Below, piece by piece: positions 1 through 13,300 of a stretch of 64,000 bases of DNA (the first letter of the stretch is position 1; each line of letters opens with the position of its first letter). The translations under genes were made by a program, and so were the position numbers. The notes under the pieces were generated by a model, which did not search any database, was not told the DNA's origin, and was given only the letters and a program-made list of their open reading frames with translations. Source of the DNA: Temnothorax longispinosus (taxonomy: Eukaryota > Arthropoda > Insecta > Hymenoptera > Formicidae); assembly GCF_030848805.1 (NCBI RefSeq), contig NC_092368.1, positions 11,317,780-11,381,779 of the forward strand, read 5' to 3'.

Positions 1-1569
1 TTTCGCGACAAATATTTTGCGCAACGGATTTATGGACGGATTATTCATAGCTTGAAATGTTATTGGTTGGACGAAATCTTGAGACTGTCCGAGGTTTCGA
101 ACAATCATAAATATAAGATCTAGTCATAGATGTCCGCCATATATCGGTCAAAAAACTGGAGCATTTGAAGTGTCCGGAACACGAATGCGCTTAATCGTTA
201 GTCGACGTTTGCAATCGGTGGATTTGTTCCGACGCTCGTTTGTCGAAAACGGTTTGGCGATCCGACGCACTGTCGTCGCGGCAGAATTATTTTCGTCACG
301 GGCGCGATATGAGGCATAGCGCGTCTTGTTATTCGCGATTAATATTTGCGGCTTGTGCAATGTCAACCAGACGGGAGATAAGGTCACGTATCTAGGGGCA
401 TGGCTATCGGTTCATAATTTTACTTATTAAGCGGCGCGATTACTCGAGGTTCATAGTACCAACGATCGTGACCTAGCTCGCAGATCATTTGGAGGTTCTC
501 AATGACGATCCCGATTGCATTAGCGCGAGGTTGATTCTTTCCGGCTTTGTTACGTTATGATGTTTGTTTTTTTTACACGCAAAATGTGTATTACAAAAAT
601 CTTAAAAGGTTAAACAAATAAACGAAGTATATAAAACATATCCAAATGTGTATGATATATACATATACACACATACGTATATAACAAAAGTTTCAAAAAA
701 TAGATATCTGTACCTTAAAAGTAAAGGATCATATATTTATTATATTATAAATTTAGAGAATACAAAAGGTTTAAAGTTTTAAATAAAGAAATGATATATT
801 TTTTTAGATATAAAAACAATACACAGTAAAAAATCGTGCGTCCATATGTTGAAATTTTCTTGTGTTATCAAGATTTGATTATTATTTCAATGTAAAATTA
901 ACATACAACAGCTATGTTATTATTTTTGTAACATTTTCATGTGTTATATTTATGTCAACGTGATAACTTAACACTTTATGTATCTTATTTAAAAATTGAA
1001 TATTATTTTGAGTTTTTTTAACATAATTATTTCAAAAAATCAACACGCCTTAAAGTTATTTTAACATAAACAAAAATTAAAGTAAATCTTCAAATAATCG
1101 TAAACTTTGACATACAAAATAATCAAATTTATTAAAATCAAATGTTTTTATTACACATTTTAAGTTAAAATAATAAATATTATGTGTTAATATAACTTAA
1201 AACAAAATGTATTAATATACATTTTGTAAGAGTTACATTAAATGTATTACACGAGAAACTAAAATATTAACAAGTAAAATATTCAAAACAACATTTCTCT
1301 TAAGTTGATGAAATAACTATAGTTTATTCAAATGCTGAAACCTCGCAGGCTTGCAGTGCTCGCACGGTTAGGCGATCCCTTTTTGAGACAAATGAAGCGA
1401 GGGAACAAAATTCGTATCGCGGACAAGTTTTAGAGAGAAAGGAGGAGAATCGAGCTGATCGATTGACGCAGAGTTCTTCGGTTTCCGCTCGTCGTGGATC
1501 AAAGTGACCTGCGAAAGTGTTGCATTTAAGATCGTCAATTTTTTATATTTATATTTTATTGTTTTTTAG
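1..1569. other. Intergenic DNA, no gene seen
   Basis: No reading frame here has recognisable motifs. The first ~550 bases are of mixed composition; 560-1330 is very AT-rich with recurring taacat/tgtgtta words. At 821 the sequence acacagtaaaaaat resembles the end of the fold-back at 62560-62763, but a matching inverted end was not found, so no element is called. 1340-1560 is more balanced and also unassigned. Confidence 0.5.
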
Positions 1570-1901
1570 GAATCTTTTTATAATCCAAATACTAAAACAG
1601 GCTATTTAGCAAATAGGCTCTCCAATGTAAGAAGTGCAAAAAAAGAAAGACGTATAATAAAGATTCGGAAAATAATAGAAGCCAATCAAACATTAACATT
1701 ACAGAAGATGAAAATGAGAAATTAACACAAGACGAAATTGAGGATGCAATACTTTTTCTCAAAAGTGCCACTAAAAATGAAAAATTACAAATAATAAAAA
1801 TTATTTCCAAACAGAAAGATACATTTCAATACAGAAGAAAATTTTGTTTGAATATAAATCTTTTCGATACATTTCCAAGATTTTTAGATACATCTGAATT
1901 G
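1570..1901 (+). pseudogene. Decayed internal exon of an unidentified protein
   Basis: A polypyrimidine stretch ending in AG (1568-1569) is followed by an open frame containing FYNPNTKTGYLANRLSNV. The frame is lost near 1630 and continues in another frame as an Asp/Glu/Lys-rich stretch ending in LFDTFPRFLDTSEL. It stops exactly at a good donor, G|GTAAGT at 1901/1902. Acceptor, donor and amino-acid-like composition on both sides of one frameshift suggest a former internal exon. I recall similar LFPRFLD-type segments in uncharacterised insect proteins, but I cannot name the family. No neighbouring exon was found, so it may be a remnant carried by a transposon or a dead duplicate. Confidence 0.45.
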
Positions 1902-2084
1902 GTAAGTCAGTAATTTAACTGTAATATTTAACTTAAATTTAACTGTAATATTTAACTTAAATTTTAACTGTAATATGTTTTTATTTACTCTAAAAAAATG
2001 ATTAAATTATCAAATATTATTTTTATTTGTACTTATGTTAGGTGCATATGTTTTGTACATTTTTCTGCAATAAAATTAATAAGA

Positions 2085-3424
2085 GTAGGGGAAACCGGGG
2101 CTAGACCGCTAACGGGGTAAATCCGCAAAATCAAATATCTCGGAACCAGTATATTGTGCGAACTCGCTATTAACATTGTAAACGCTGCTTATGGTACCCA
2201 TGTGACCAACGGAGTTTCGGCAGATTATCTGCCGTGTTATGATTTTTACGAGGGCAAACGTGTTTTCGGAAGGTAAAAGTGAAATTTTCTGCGCGTGGAA
2301 ATATTGTAATATCTGCAATAATATTTGCTCTCCAAATCTCGAGGTACGTGATTATAAAGAGTAATGCATGCTGAACACGAATCCAGTGTAGTTTTTTCAT
2401 TATCGTTAATGTCTAATATTTCGTGGGCGATCAAACCTGAAACTTATGTTTGGGGCTTATCCGCTAGTGAGCACCCGGGGCTGGTCTGCTAGTCTCGTCA
2501 CTGTGGCGCGCCGGGCGCATGACTTCAGCTCACGCCGCTCACGGCGATTTCAGGTTAGGTTTCCCTCGAGCGGCGTGATTCTGTCTTCCCTTGCACGTGC
2601 GTCAGTTTGTATAGGAGGGAAATGGTACGTACGTATCGTCGCAAAACGAGTGTTTTGGCCGACCGAAAAGATGGCGGACCGTTGTTTTCGAGATCGCTCG
2701 CGCTCACGGCACGACGGCGAGACACGGCACGGCTCTGAGATTCCGCGATTTCCGCGCGAGAGTTGACATGCCGCGCGCGTGGTAGATCGTCCCGGCCGCG
2801 GTAGATCGTCGTTGTTGGTCGTTGTGTCAGTGTCAGTGTAGTGGTGGTGGTGGTGGTGGTGGTGGTGGTGGTGGTGGTGGTGGTGGTGGTGGTCGTGGTC
2901 GTGGCCGTCGTCGTCGTCATCGAGGTGGTGGTGGTCGTCGTCGTCGTCGTCGTCGTCGTCATCGAGGTGGTGGTGGTCGTCGTCGTCGTCGTCGTGCGCT
3001 CGTCAGGATCTGTATTCACGTGCCTAAATTGTTTTATGAAATAGGTAAAACAATTATTTTTTAATGTTTCGCATAAAAATTTGAAATAAATTTTTTTTTC
3101 TCTTAAAAAACAATTATTAAAATGTATCCTATCATTTTTCAGGATTAGATGTACGTATATGTATTGAAAATGCAGTGTAACGGATTTACCCCGGGGGGAT
3201 AACGGTTCAACTCCGGCATTTTTGAGATTTCAATTTTTGCACCGTTTTTGTTTTTGCTTTATACCGGTTAAACAAAGCGACGTAGATAAAAATTTTCTGT
3301 ATAAATTTTGAAGCTAAAGGTTCACTCTTTACAGTGGTATACCACATTTAACTACAATTATTTATTTTGTTGTTAAAAATTGGCACCGAAAAAAAACTAG
3401 CGGTCTAGCCCCGGTCTCCCCTAC
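2085..3424. mobile_element. TIR element (~1.34 kb) with internal trinucleotide repeat
   Basis: The ends are inverted copies: 2085-2110 (gtaggggaaaccggggctag and on) matches the reverse complement of 3399-3424 with one mismatch in 26. A second inverted pair lies just inside: a ggggtaaatccg block at 2114-2125 and its complement near 3181-3193. This is the structure of a DNA transposon or a non-autonomous derivative. No transposase frame is visible. The interior is GC-rich from 2450 to 3000, unlike the AT-rich flanks, and holds the (GGT)n/(CGT)n tract. No target duplication was recognised. Confidence 0.7.
2841..2995. repeat. (GGT)n / (CGT)n trinucleotide microsatellite
   Basis: About 155 bases of GGT units grade into CGT units with cat-cga interruptions. 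Frames through it give artefactual poly-Gly, poly-Val or poly-Thr proteins on the two strands; none should be taken as a gene. Confidence 0.95.
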
Positions 3425-3466
3425 ATTTTATTTTTATTAATATCCTTTTCTTACATATTTTAATGT

Positions 3467-3809
3467 ACAATGACTTTCGATTTGTATTTAAAATTACGCT
3501 TTTATCGTTATCATTGATGTTCGATCGTTCACGTGAGTGATAATTGCAGGGGAAAAATGCACTCTCTCTCTTTACATCTAAACGGATATAAATGTCTAAT
3601 CTAGCCCACAAAATATGTGATATTAAACACTCATGATTTGTTATATAAATGTTCCTAAAATAAGCACATATGTATATTTACGAAATAGCAACCTCGTATA
3701 CTTTTGCGAAATTGCATTTTTTTCTCCGCAATTATCATTCGCGTAAACGATCGAACATCAATGATAACGATGGAAACGTAATTTTAAATACAAATCGAAA
3801 GTCATTGTA
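3467..3809. mobile_element. Fold-back (MITE-like) element with ~95-bp arms
   Basis: 3467-3560 and 3713-3809 are inverted copies with few mismatches; shared words include gactttcgatttgtatttaa and its complement. The spacer is about 150 bases. This is typical of a miniature inverted-repeat element. It starts about 40 bases beyond the 2085-3424 element. Confidence 0.75.
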
Positions 3810-4124
3810 TAAATATTATAAATGTGCGTATCTTATCACACTATGAGTACGCACATTTGTGATATTTACGATAATACGAACACTGTTGATATGCTAAAAA
3901 TTTGGGCTAAAAATTCTCAAACCACTGAAACTCGGCGAAAAATCATTGTAGACACAAAATTAAAAAAGCATTGTGGGCACAAAATTAAAGCTCGAAACCT
4001 CTTCTTCGCACGCGCGTCTGCGGAACGCCGCGATCGCCGGCGGCTGGCCGACGAAGATGATGATGGCGACGGCAAGACAGAATGCCGGTAGCGCCGGTAG
4101 GGATGCTGATTAGCCGGGGTAAGG

Positions 4125-4355
4125 ATGACGAATGCGCCAGTATCCTCCGTGTCCGTACCGATGCTAGTCCAGCCGCCGGTTATTCCGTGTTGCAGCATGG
4201 CATCGAGCTCAACGATGGCGGCGGCGGCAGCGACGAGTCCGCGCGGTAAGGTCCTTACGGAGGACAACGTCTTCGTGAACCTGCGCAAGATGGAGTACGC
4301 GGTGCTCGGGCCGCTGCTCATCAGGGCGCTGGAGATCGACGAGGAACTGCAAAAG
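4125..4355 (+). CDS. Alanine aminotransferase exon 1
   Basis: Encodes residues 1-77, ending ELQK at donor AAAAG|GTAAGG (phase 0). The first ~40 residues are Ala/Ser/Pro-rich and not conserved; the family match begins at KVLTEDN and runs through MEYAVLGPLLIRALEIDEEL. A TGA lies in frame 16 bases upstream, so this ATG is the likely start unless an upstream 5' exon joins it. Confidence 0.9.
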
Positions 4356-7300
4356 GTAAGGAAGGTCAATCAAACTGGAACTAGCGAGTCAAGGACGATA
4401 TACGCCACTCTAAGGCTATGAGAATGAAGTGTCCACCGAGTGCGCGTAAAAAAATAAGCAATTTATAGCAGAGTGCATGAAACGCACGCAGCGGTTACAT
4501 CGAATATAAAAGTTAAGTGTGAACGAAAGAAAGAAAAAGAGAGATGGGCTCGATGGCAGATGGAAGGTTTGTCATGGTGAAATGCTAGGTATCAAATGTA
4601 AAGGATGGGGTGAAAACAAAAGAGAAAGAAGAGAAGGTAAATAATTGCTAGTTAAAACTCTAATTTGAAGTACGATTCGAGCTTGATGAGTGGAGGATAC
4701 GTTTATTCCAAATTGCACTTTATTTCCTATACGCGAGAAATAAGATGCACGTTCCTAGGTTTATACAAGACAGAAAACGTGATAAATATCGCCGAAAGAT
4801 AACGCTAATCTTATCTTTGATGGGATTCTTGACATTAAGCAAGAATTAATAGAAAAGGCAATGTTAAAATTATTAGAGAGTCTATGTTCGAAATCTCAAT
4901 CTTGAACCCACGCTTTTAAATGCCAAATCGTGCATTAAAGCTGTAAAAAAATATTTTGGATATCATTTATATTTTGTTAAAGATATGGATTTAGAGGAGC
5001 TAGTGATTTATCTGTTTTAAAAATAAGCCGTGTAATAAATTAGCATATTAAAAAAATTTTTTAAATTAGTAAAACACGTAGTAAGTAAATTAAAAAAATA
5101 AACCGTAGTAGGAAGAAGTTACTTACATCTAATTATAAGTATTCATCTAATTTATCTCTTGTACAAATAATTAAATATAGACAATCACAGTGGGATCTCT
5201 AACAGTTAAAGTCTAATTTATTAGCATATAAATATTTATCCTTTGCAAAAATTATCTCCTGCAAATAATAAAATATAGATAGGCACAGAATTAAAAATTA
5301 TTGGCGTAATAAATATTTATCAACTTATTCTTTCTACAAATAAAACAAAGTAGAAGCAATTTAAACATATTGCACCGCACGCAAACATAAATAAAATTGT
5401 TATCTAAAAACCTGTTTGTTTTAGCTGAACTTCTTGCACAGTTTATATCTTTCCACTATTTCTTTTCATGTTGGAGAAAAAAAAGAAAAAAAGGAACTGT
5501 GCAAGAAGTTCAGCTAAAACGAACAAGCCTTAAAAAATTAATGCGCGAGTGTACGACAAAGTGTATCGATGGATATTAGTTGACACATAATTGTAGTTCA
5601 CATATTATTCCATGTAACATTACAATCGATAATATGATGGCATTTCAAGCATTCGTGTCGCCGAGCAAGAACACAACGACATCGACTGCCACAAGTGAAC
5701 GGCTTTCTTTTTTATTTCGGTGATATTCCTCGTGATATACAGACAGGACACATATGGTAGCCTCTTATCATGCTATCTAACTCGGGATACGGGCTACCAT
5801 TGTTAAGAACGCACTGCACTTATGGAAAACAAAAAATGCAGAAATCAATTATTGAAAAAGATAGCAAGGAGAATTGAAAAAGAATACTTTTTAAATTTTT
5901 TTATGAAATAAATTCTTTTTCTGACTGTGATTGGTCAATTCTTACGACTCACGACTTTACGACTCGCATTGTAGACCTAGCATTAGGGCCCGGACACACA
6001 CTTTTTCGTAACAGTAACAGTAAAGTTTCGACCAATCGCGTTGCTCGAATCAAGAACGTACGGCCGTACGTTCCCGAATCGAGCAACGCGATTGGTCGAA
6101 ACTTTACTGTTACTGTTACGAAAAAGTGTGTGTCCGGGGCTTTACTTACGTCCACGACTACGACTGTCAAGCGTCGTCTACGATGGTAGCAGGAGTATAC
6201 AGTTAGATGTAAGCAGTAATAAGCTATTGACCAACCACAGTCGATTATTCTTGAATTGTAAAAATTCCATTAGTCAATAAGTTATACTGCTTACGTCTTA
6301 CTGTATACTCCTGTTGCATTGTAGACGACGCTTCATATGTGCTTTGGCCCTTACGTGGAGGAATTATCGTATAAGTTACTACAGAAGTAACGCTCGCGTA
6401 AACTAGTACGTGACAGATAGTGTGTATGTATGTGATCATCAATATATCATACAACACAGGTTTAACAAGGAAAGGATGGTTTATTACAAATGTTTACAAT
6501 TGCGAAATGCGAACCGAAACGTCCGTTCGAGTTTCAGTACGAAGGAAATCTGACAGCCAGGTTGTATAAACAACACATAGCAACGCCTGTTGCTAAAGAC
6601 GCTCCGCGGCTGGAAATACCGGGCGACGTTCACAGCGCGGGTGCAAAAATATTATATATTAGAAAGTGTATCCAAAATCACACACGTATGCATATGCTGT
6701 CTTGTAAATGTCTTGTGAGTAAATTGCTGTCTTGTAAAAGTTGAAGAGAACGAGAAAGTGATCTATAGCGCAATTCGTATTTTGTAGGCAAGTTAAAATA
6801 TTAATTGAATCGAGTCCATTATATTATTTATGATAGACGTTGATTTTATATCTTAGTGTCTGGAAATATTAATTATTCACGAAAGCAATAAGAAAAAAAT
6901 AAATTTTGGTAAAGAAGGGGTTTTTTTTAAAAGTAGCCGTTTTGTGCCCCGATGGAGAACATGTGAAACATTTTTTTTCCTCCTTATTTAAAGTTGAAAT
7001 AAGAAGGAAATAATGGTCATTTACCCAGGAAACCACGGGAAATATTTTAAAATTTATAATAAATGTGTTTAAAACGTCTGTTAAAGTAACTGTGTTTGAG
7101 CTGTTTAATAAAAGGTGAAACGTTTTAAAACAAGCACTACATTTCTATTTATGAATTTTGCATCATGAAATTGTATATAATATATATTTTTATTACATTT
7201 TTAATATATATTTTTTAAATACTTTCTGTATATACACATATATGCAGTCACCTAACATTCATCTTATTTTTGTTCTGTTTCTTTACTAACTACGTCAACC

Positions 7301-10300
7301 ATTTATGAAAAATATTCAGATATATTTAAAAGTTTACGAGATTTAGTGTTCAGAATCTAATTCAGATGAACCATTGGTCACACATGTGGCTGCAAAGTAG
7401 GAAAACAAGTTGTCGGTTGCTGCTCTCACGTCGCAACAATTCTATGAGCAAGCACAGTCAAAATCAATGTTTATTTCTTATTCAATCCGCGATAAATTAG
7501 TAACAAAAAATCGTAAAAACATTTTTAAAAAAAGATTTTGCAAGAAAAACTTCAAGCTTTCACAAAGTCGAAAATTTTCACAGATTTTTTTTGTGCACGT
7601 GACAGGCCCACAAAGTGAAAGGAAAATTTTCTATTGTGTCCAGCTTATAGTTTTCTATATGTAAAAATTACCAAACTCACAGAAACTAAAAAATAATAGT
7701 AATCTTTCAAAAGTAGAGGTTTTAAGCTTTAAATTTAAATTTTGTTTATTTTTAACAAAGTTACAGCTGCTTGAATTTTGCTTATTTTTAATTATCGCTA
7801 TCGCGCCGAAGGGTCGCGCACGCTCTAGGTGGGGCGCGTCATCGATTCAGCTATTGAGCGAATTCTCACGATGACTTCCTGGTCGTCCGGCGTTAGCACG
7901 TGTTTTCGATTACGCCCGGCTATCGAGCCTTTTCTCTCGGCGGCGACATCCCGTCGACCCTCGTCGACGAAGAACTACGGCCCGGGAGGGAGCAGATTTT
8001 CGGTGAGGTTGCCTTGAATATTTCGCGTATGTAAAGCTACGACACCGCCCTCCGGGTCGCGCTCTTGCTCAGGTGCCGACGCGTAAACTATTCGTGTTGA
8101 CTATTAGTGTTGACTGCTGAAAAGTCGTAATTTTGGCGTTGGTGGTCGGCATCGAGAGCGAGGGGTACCATGATAGTCTCGTTGGCTACGGAGGATCGCT
8201 GATTGAATTTACAGGCTCCTGCAGATCGCGGGAGGAACGCAGGCGACTATTTTAAGATCGCAAATTCGCCATTTCTCGCGTCCGCCGTGTTTGCGACCGC
8301 GTGTATTATTTTATCGTTTCCTTACTTACTCGGTTAGGCGGAGCGCGTGCCCCGAGGGCTTCGTGCCCCGGCGGTCACGGTGTTCTAAAGCCAAGCGTGT
8401 CAGAGTGGCGTGAGGCCTCGCGGCCGATCGCCGTTAATACTCCCGCGTGATCCGATTCGAGGACACTGCCAGGCGGGGAGTTTGACTGGGGCGGTACATC
8501 TGTCAAAGAATAACGCGCGTTTCATTGTGCGTCGTAATTCGCGTTGCCGAATAATAGATTTCGCGTGCACTACTTGTGTTAGGTTTAGTCCCTTCTTGTG
8601 TTATGATATTTCGTGTTCGACGTCTTCGTCTACTAATTGTAATCGCGAGTTGTGTTGAGCGATCTCTTCGTGCGACCGTGTCCATTCCTCGCGCCACGTT
8701 CCGCGATTGTGGGAGTTAAAGTGCGTTTGATTGAGAATATCGCGCGTGTTGTGGTAGTGCGATATTAATCACACGATATTCAGCGTTGTGTTTAGAGTCC
8801 CGCGCCTCTTTCAAGCGTATCCCGTGTAGAAATTTTTCCTAGGCTGTAACCGGGCCTTGAAAGGGCTTCCTTACTTTATTTGAGGCCCATGTTAGGACGC
8901 CCACATTGGCCCTATTTCGGAATGTCACGCTTTTTTATCTAGGGCCCTTAGAGGCTAAATAATCAGGGCCTTGATAATTGCCTTATGAACACCCAAAAAA
9001 AATATTCTGTCGTTTAGTGGCTCTCGCTTGATTTTACAAGATTTTTCTCTGAAATACGGTCTCAAAAAAATATTTTAAAATCTAGAGGAATATTCTCTAA
9101 CCATAAGACACTAGACTTAAAATTGCAGTCTTCTTAAGGTGATTGGGCCATGTACCATATGAGTCAATATAAAGGCTAAATTTTATTTTAAGAAAAACCA
9201 TTTTTATGGATATATTCTAGACACTTGTATAATTACTGGTTTTATAATGTAACTTTTCATTCGATTACGTATCAATTTATCTACGGTAAAATGTAAACAG
9301 TTCAAGATTTGACTTCAGTTGATATTCGTACAAGAGAAATGTCGCGACATTGCATCTCTTCGCTGTAGGCAGCTGTCATGTCAGTGCCATGTGTTTGAGT
9401 GAGGTTATGTATTGTGTTTATGTTGAAAAATAATGGAAGGTAACAAACAATTTCGATAACGGGAGATTTGCTTGCAAAAGAATAGTGCTGTGGAAAGAAA
9501 ACACTACACGGCGCGGCGTTGCTACATGTTCACGTCGCGTACAGCTGATCGAAAGGCCGACAAGAAACGCGACTATTCATCAACTTTTGATTGAATTTTT
9601 GGCCTTATTACACGTCAACGTCGTTTTGTCTTATACTTAACAAGTGCTAGAAGAATCAAATAATGTTATTTTCAGTTTTTTGAACTTGTTTCTTTACAGA
9701 CAGTGAGTGAAATTCTCGAAAAATGTATGTTTCCGGTACAATTTCCCATAAAACCTATGTTAAAAATGCCAACTTTGAGATTTAATATCTCAAAAACTAG
9801 ACGTCAGATCTTCTCAAAATTGCAAATTTAAGCGTATTTAGGTTTTTTTTATAACATATATTTAATTTGGATTTTTTTCTTTGACATGCTTTGATGGCCC
9901 AATCACCTTAATGCTAGATGAATTATGATAATACTTTAAAACAAATATTCATCCGACAAAAAAAATTATTTATTTTGATATTTTATTACTATTTTTTAAC
10001 TAAATTTGTTTCTTAAGATGCAGTCTATGATTATAAATATTTTCTCGTATTTAAAAAAAAATACCTTGGTGGGATTCGAACTCGGGACCTCGGGACCTCT
10101 GGATCGTGAGCCAACTGCCTTAAGGCCCTTACAGACAGGACGCATCAGGCGTTGAGCAGCGAGCAGCAACCCAATCAGCGAGGCGATGTTTTCTACGCCA
10201 CTGCTGATATCACCTCGCCGATTGGGTTGCTGCTCGCTGCTCGACGCTTGACGCGTCCTGTCTGTAAGGGCCTTTACGTGGTAGACTATTTCTTAATTTA

Positions 10301-13300
10301 ATGTAAGTGTTATATATAGTCTACATATGTCATAACCAGCGCAAATATATAATTTTTTAAAAATCATCTTAAGAAACAAATTTAGTATAAAAAGAGTAAT
10401 AAAATTTTGAATTGGATATATGATATAATATTTTTTAATGTCGGGTAAATGTCAGAAACTAGTGCCAGTTTATTACGAAATTTTGTGTTCGTAAATATAT
10501 TTATAAAAAAAGTATATTTATAAAGTTAATATCCTTATCAAATCCTTACTACAAGGGCCTCATTAGACAAAAATAAGAAAACCTTTCTTATGGCATCCCT
10601 AATAAATAATGATCGGGGTCTTATGTTATGTAAGGCCATCCCTAACAAATTTCTACACGGAAAGTCGTGACCAAACTGGGCCCTGTACGGGCTACAACTA
10701 GGAAATCCTACATTAAATTGTCTTGGGAGAAAAATTATGACCAAACTGGGCCCTGTATGGGCTACAATTAGGAAATCTTACATTAAACTGTCTTGGGAGA
10801 AAAATCGTGACCAAACTGGGCCCTGTATGGGGTATAACTAGGAAATCCTACATTAAATTGTCTTGGGAAAAAAGTCGTGACCAAACTGGGCCCTGTATGA
10901 GCTATAGTTAGACATGCCCAAATTAAAAACAAAAACTAAGTTTTAACTAGGTCCTAAATAGGTTTGAATTTGACAAGCCCTTATTTTGGATGCCTTAGTA
11001 ATGTCCATACGGGGCCAGCATCAAATATGGGATGCGGATAAATTTCTACTCGGGATAGTATCTTTTTTTTAACGCAGGAGAAATTTTCTACTACTGGGAT
11101 CCCGGTTGCCCGGTTTGCCCAGTAGTAGGGGAAGACCCCCCAGCTACCGGGGAGAGGCAGACAGAGTGTCGGATTCCCTGCATGCACATCGCCACGATAC
11201 TGCATGCATGATCTACCAGCTAAAACTTCTACGGATGTCCCTCGCCGCGCTATGTAGCAGGGACCCCGAGAAACGCACTGATATCATCCGTGAGCCCTCC
11301 CACGCCTTGCCCTGAAGGGGCAATCTTCCCGAAAAAGAGGAGGTTATAAACCCTTCCCTTTTCCTTGCCTTATGACCGGGCTATGAGCTAACTTGTGGCG
11401 AGTAGGTGATATCACCCCTACCCGCCATTCCTCCCTCCAGGGATGCTATGTTTGCAGCGGGCGTGTGGTAGTCCCCGACCACACGCACGCCCCCTGGGCG
11501 AGAGAGGAGAGGGGTAATCATCACCAAGTGTTAGGCCCCTCTCCTCCTCGCGCCCTCCTATAGAGGGCAGGTGTGGTCAAAGCGTTGGAGGCGTTTCTCG
11601 CCACCTCCGTAGCCCCGACCCCTACCCTCCGCGGACCAGGGGAGACGCAAGTGACAGGGCCCGTAGGGAACCCCGCCCGAGCCCCCCAGCCCGCAACGCT
11701 TAACATTAAATGGCCGGGCGCCCCTCCTCGCCCATGTCCACCTCGATCAGTAGGGAAGAAGGAACCTCCGCCCGGCTAAAGGCCGAGTTAGTCGGCGACC
11801 CCCGTCCTCCACAACCCCCCCGTGCGCGGCGGGTATACCCCGCCCCCCCCCAGCCGGTGCTCCGCCGGGAGCTTCAAGTCCACGCAAAGTAGACGTCTTG
11901 GGACCCCCGCATCGCAGAGACTGGCCCGGTGGGATCTCGCACCACAGCGATAGCAAGCATCGCTGCGATCTACCGGGGCGGTGCACCGTGCCACGGTCAA
12001 CGCCACGACCGCCCTTTTGGGGAAAGCAGGCACTCTCTTCCCCTTAGCCCGACTCTGACTGGTTTCCCCATTCATCGAAGGGGGAGGGGGCACCTTGCCC
12101 CACAACTCTCCCCTGTTCCAAGAGACCCGCGACCCCCCGGCTTATTTGCACGAGGGAAGGCGGGCCTCCAGAGGCTCCGCCACTCCAAACCGCGCTCCCC
12201 TCATCAATCCTCCTGGCGGAGGGGGGGTGCTCTCCTTCTGCTTTATGAGAAACCGCATCTCCGTCATGAAGCCCTCCAATTTGCGTTCAAGGGTCCTGAC
12301 CCGAGAGCTAACCCCCGAACGCCCGCCACAAAAACTAAGACATCCGTCCTCCTCTCAACCACAGGCTCTTGTGGTTCCGGCTCCGCTTGTACGGCAACCC
12401 CGCGTACCGACATCAATGGCACTATCTCCACCTCCATGGGGGAGTCTTTTCCCACGGAGGCAGAGAGCGTTCTTTCTCTCTCGCGTGCGTATGTTCGCAT
12501 CTGCGTGGAGCCGTTTTTCACCGACGTCTTCCACGGCACCAACTCCGTCTATGCGGAAACCTCGCATGTCTCCACGCCAGACTCGCTCCTTTCCGTCAGG
12601 AGCTTCATCTCGAGAGCCTCCACCCTCTTAGCGAGGGCGGATCTCTTCTCCTCCAACTGCCTAAATCTTTCTCCAGATTTAGCCTCCCTTTTAGTCCCCT
12701 TTTCTACCTCGGAGAGTGCATCCAGTGCCCTCAGTCCAATCTCCTTCGTAAAGAAGAAGATCCTCCTCTGGTCCTGAATGGCCTCAGGCGTAGTCTCCAT
12801 CTGCATCAACCTAGTCAACGCCGCCCTATAAAGGGAGATTATGTCCTTATTTCGGAGTTCCTCCGCCCATGACTCCTCTTCCTCCTCCGACAGAATCGGA
12901 GGGAGTTTAAGTCCCGCACGCTTGGCCGGGTGCGCTCTCTCCTTTTCACTTTTCCCCTCGAAAAACACCCTCTTGTCCCCTCCGGAGGAGTGAGTTTCTA
13001 CCTTTCGGAGTACCACCTTGCAATATTTTTTGGCTCGCCCCCAACCCAGCGGATGGCCCATCGTTTGATAACGACAAAAGGGATGGCTGGGACAATACTC
13101 ACCCCCTTCGCCGACCCCTGAGTGTCCGATCACTCTGGGACCTTTTCTTTTTTTTATCCGCCATATTATACAAAAAGAATTGGTTTGATTTTGGGGTGTC
13201 CTTCCCCTAGGCTGGTTGGCTTCCGTGTCTAACGAGCCTAGCCTGCCCGAGCTCGGGTACCCCGGGTTCGCCAAACCGGTATCAGTGACGCCTCCCAAGA

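Larger units (their letters stand above)
9953..10444. mobile_element. Inverted-repeat element enclosing a SINE piece and a younger MITE
   Basis: 9953-10020 and 10365-10444 are inverted copies; the best-preserved part is ctaaatttgtttcttaagatg and its complement. Between them lie tRNA-like sequence (10067-10120) and a palindromic MITE (10122-10274), giving a three-level nest. Confidence 0.65.

Noticed and set aside
148..387. 79-codon minus-strand frame at the window start
   Set aside because: No motif, no splice context, composition as in surrounding DNA.
2555..3064. Poly-Thr, poly-Gly and poly-Val reading frames on both strands
   Set aside because: They are translations of the GGT/CGT microsatellite, open in several phases at once.
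10067..10120. A functional tRNA gene
   Set aside because: Only the 3' half is contiguous, ggtcccga is duplicated, and a MITE separates the other half.
11929..12872. Long plus-strand frames of 282, 178 and 167 codons
   Set aside because: GC-rich antisense shadows of the R1-like gag; no domain, and the minus strand has zinc knuckles.
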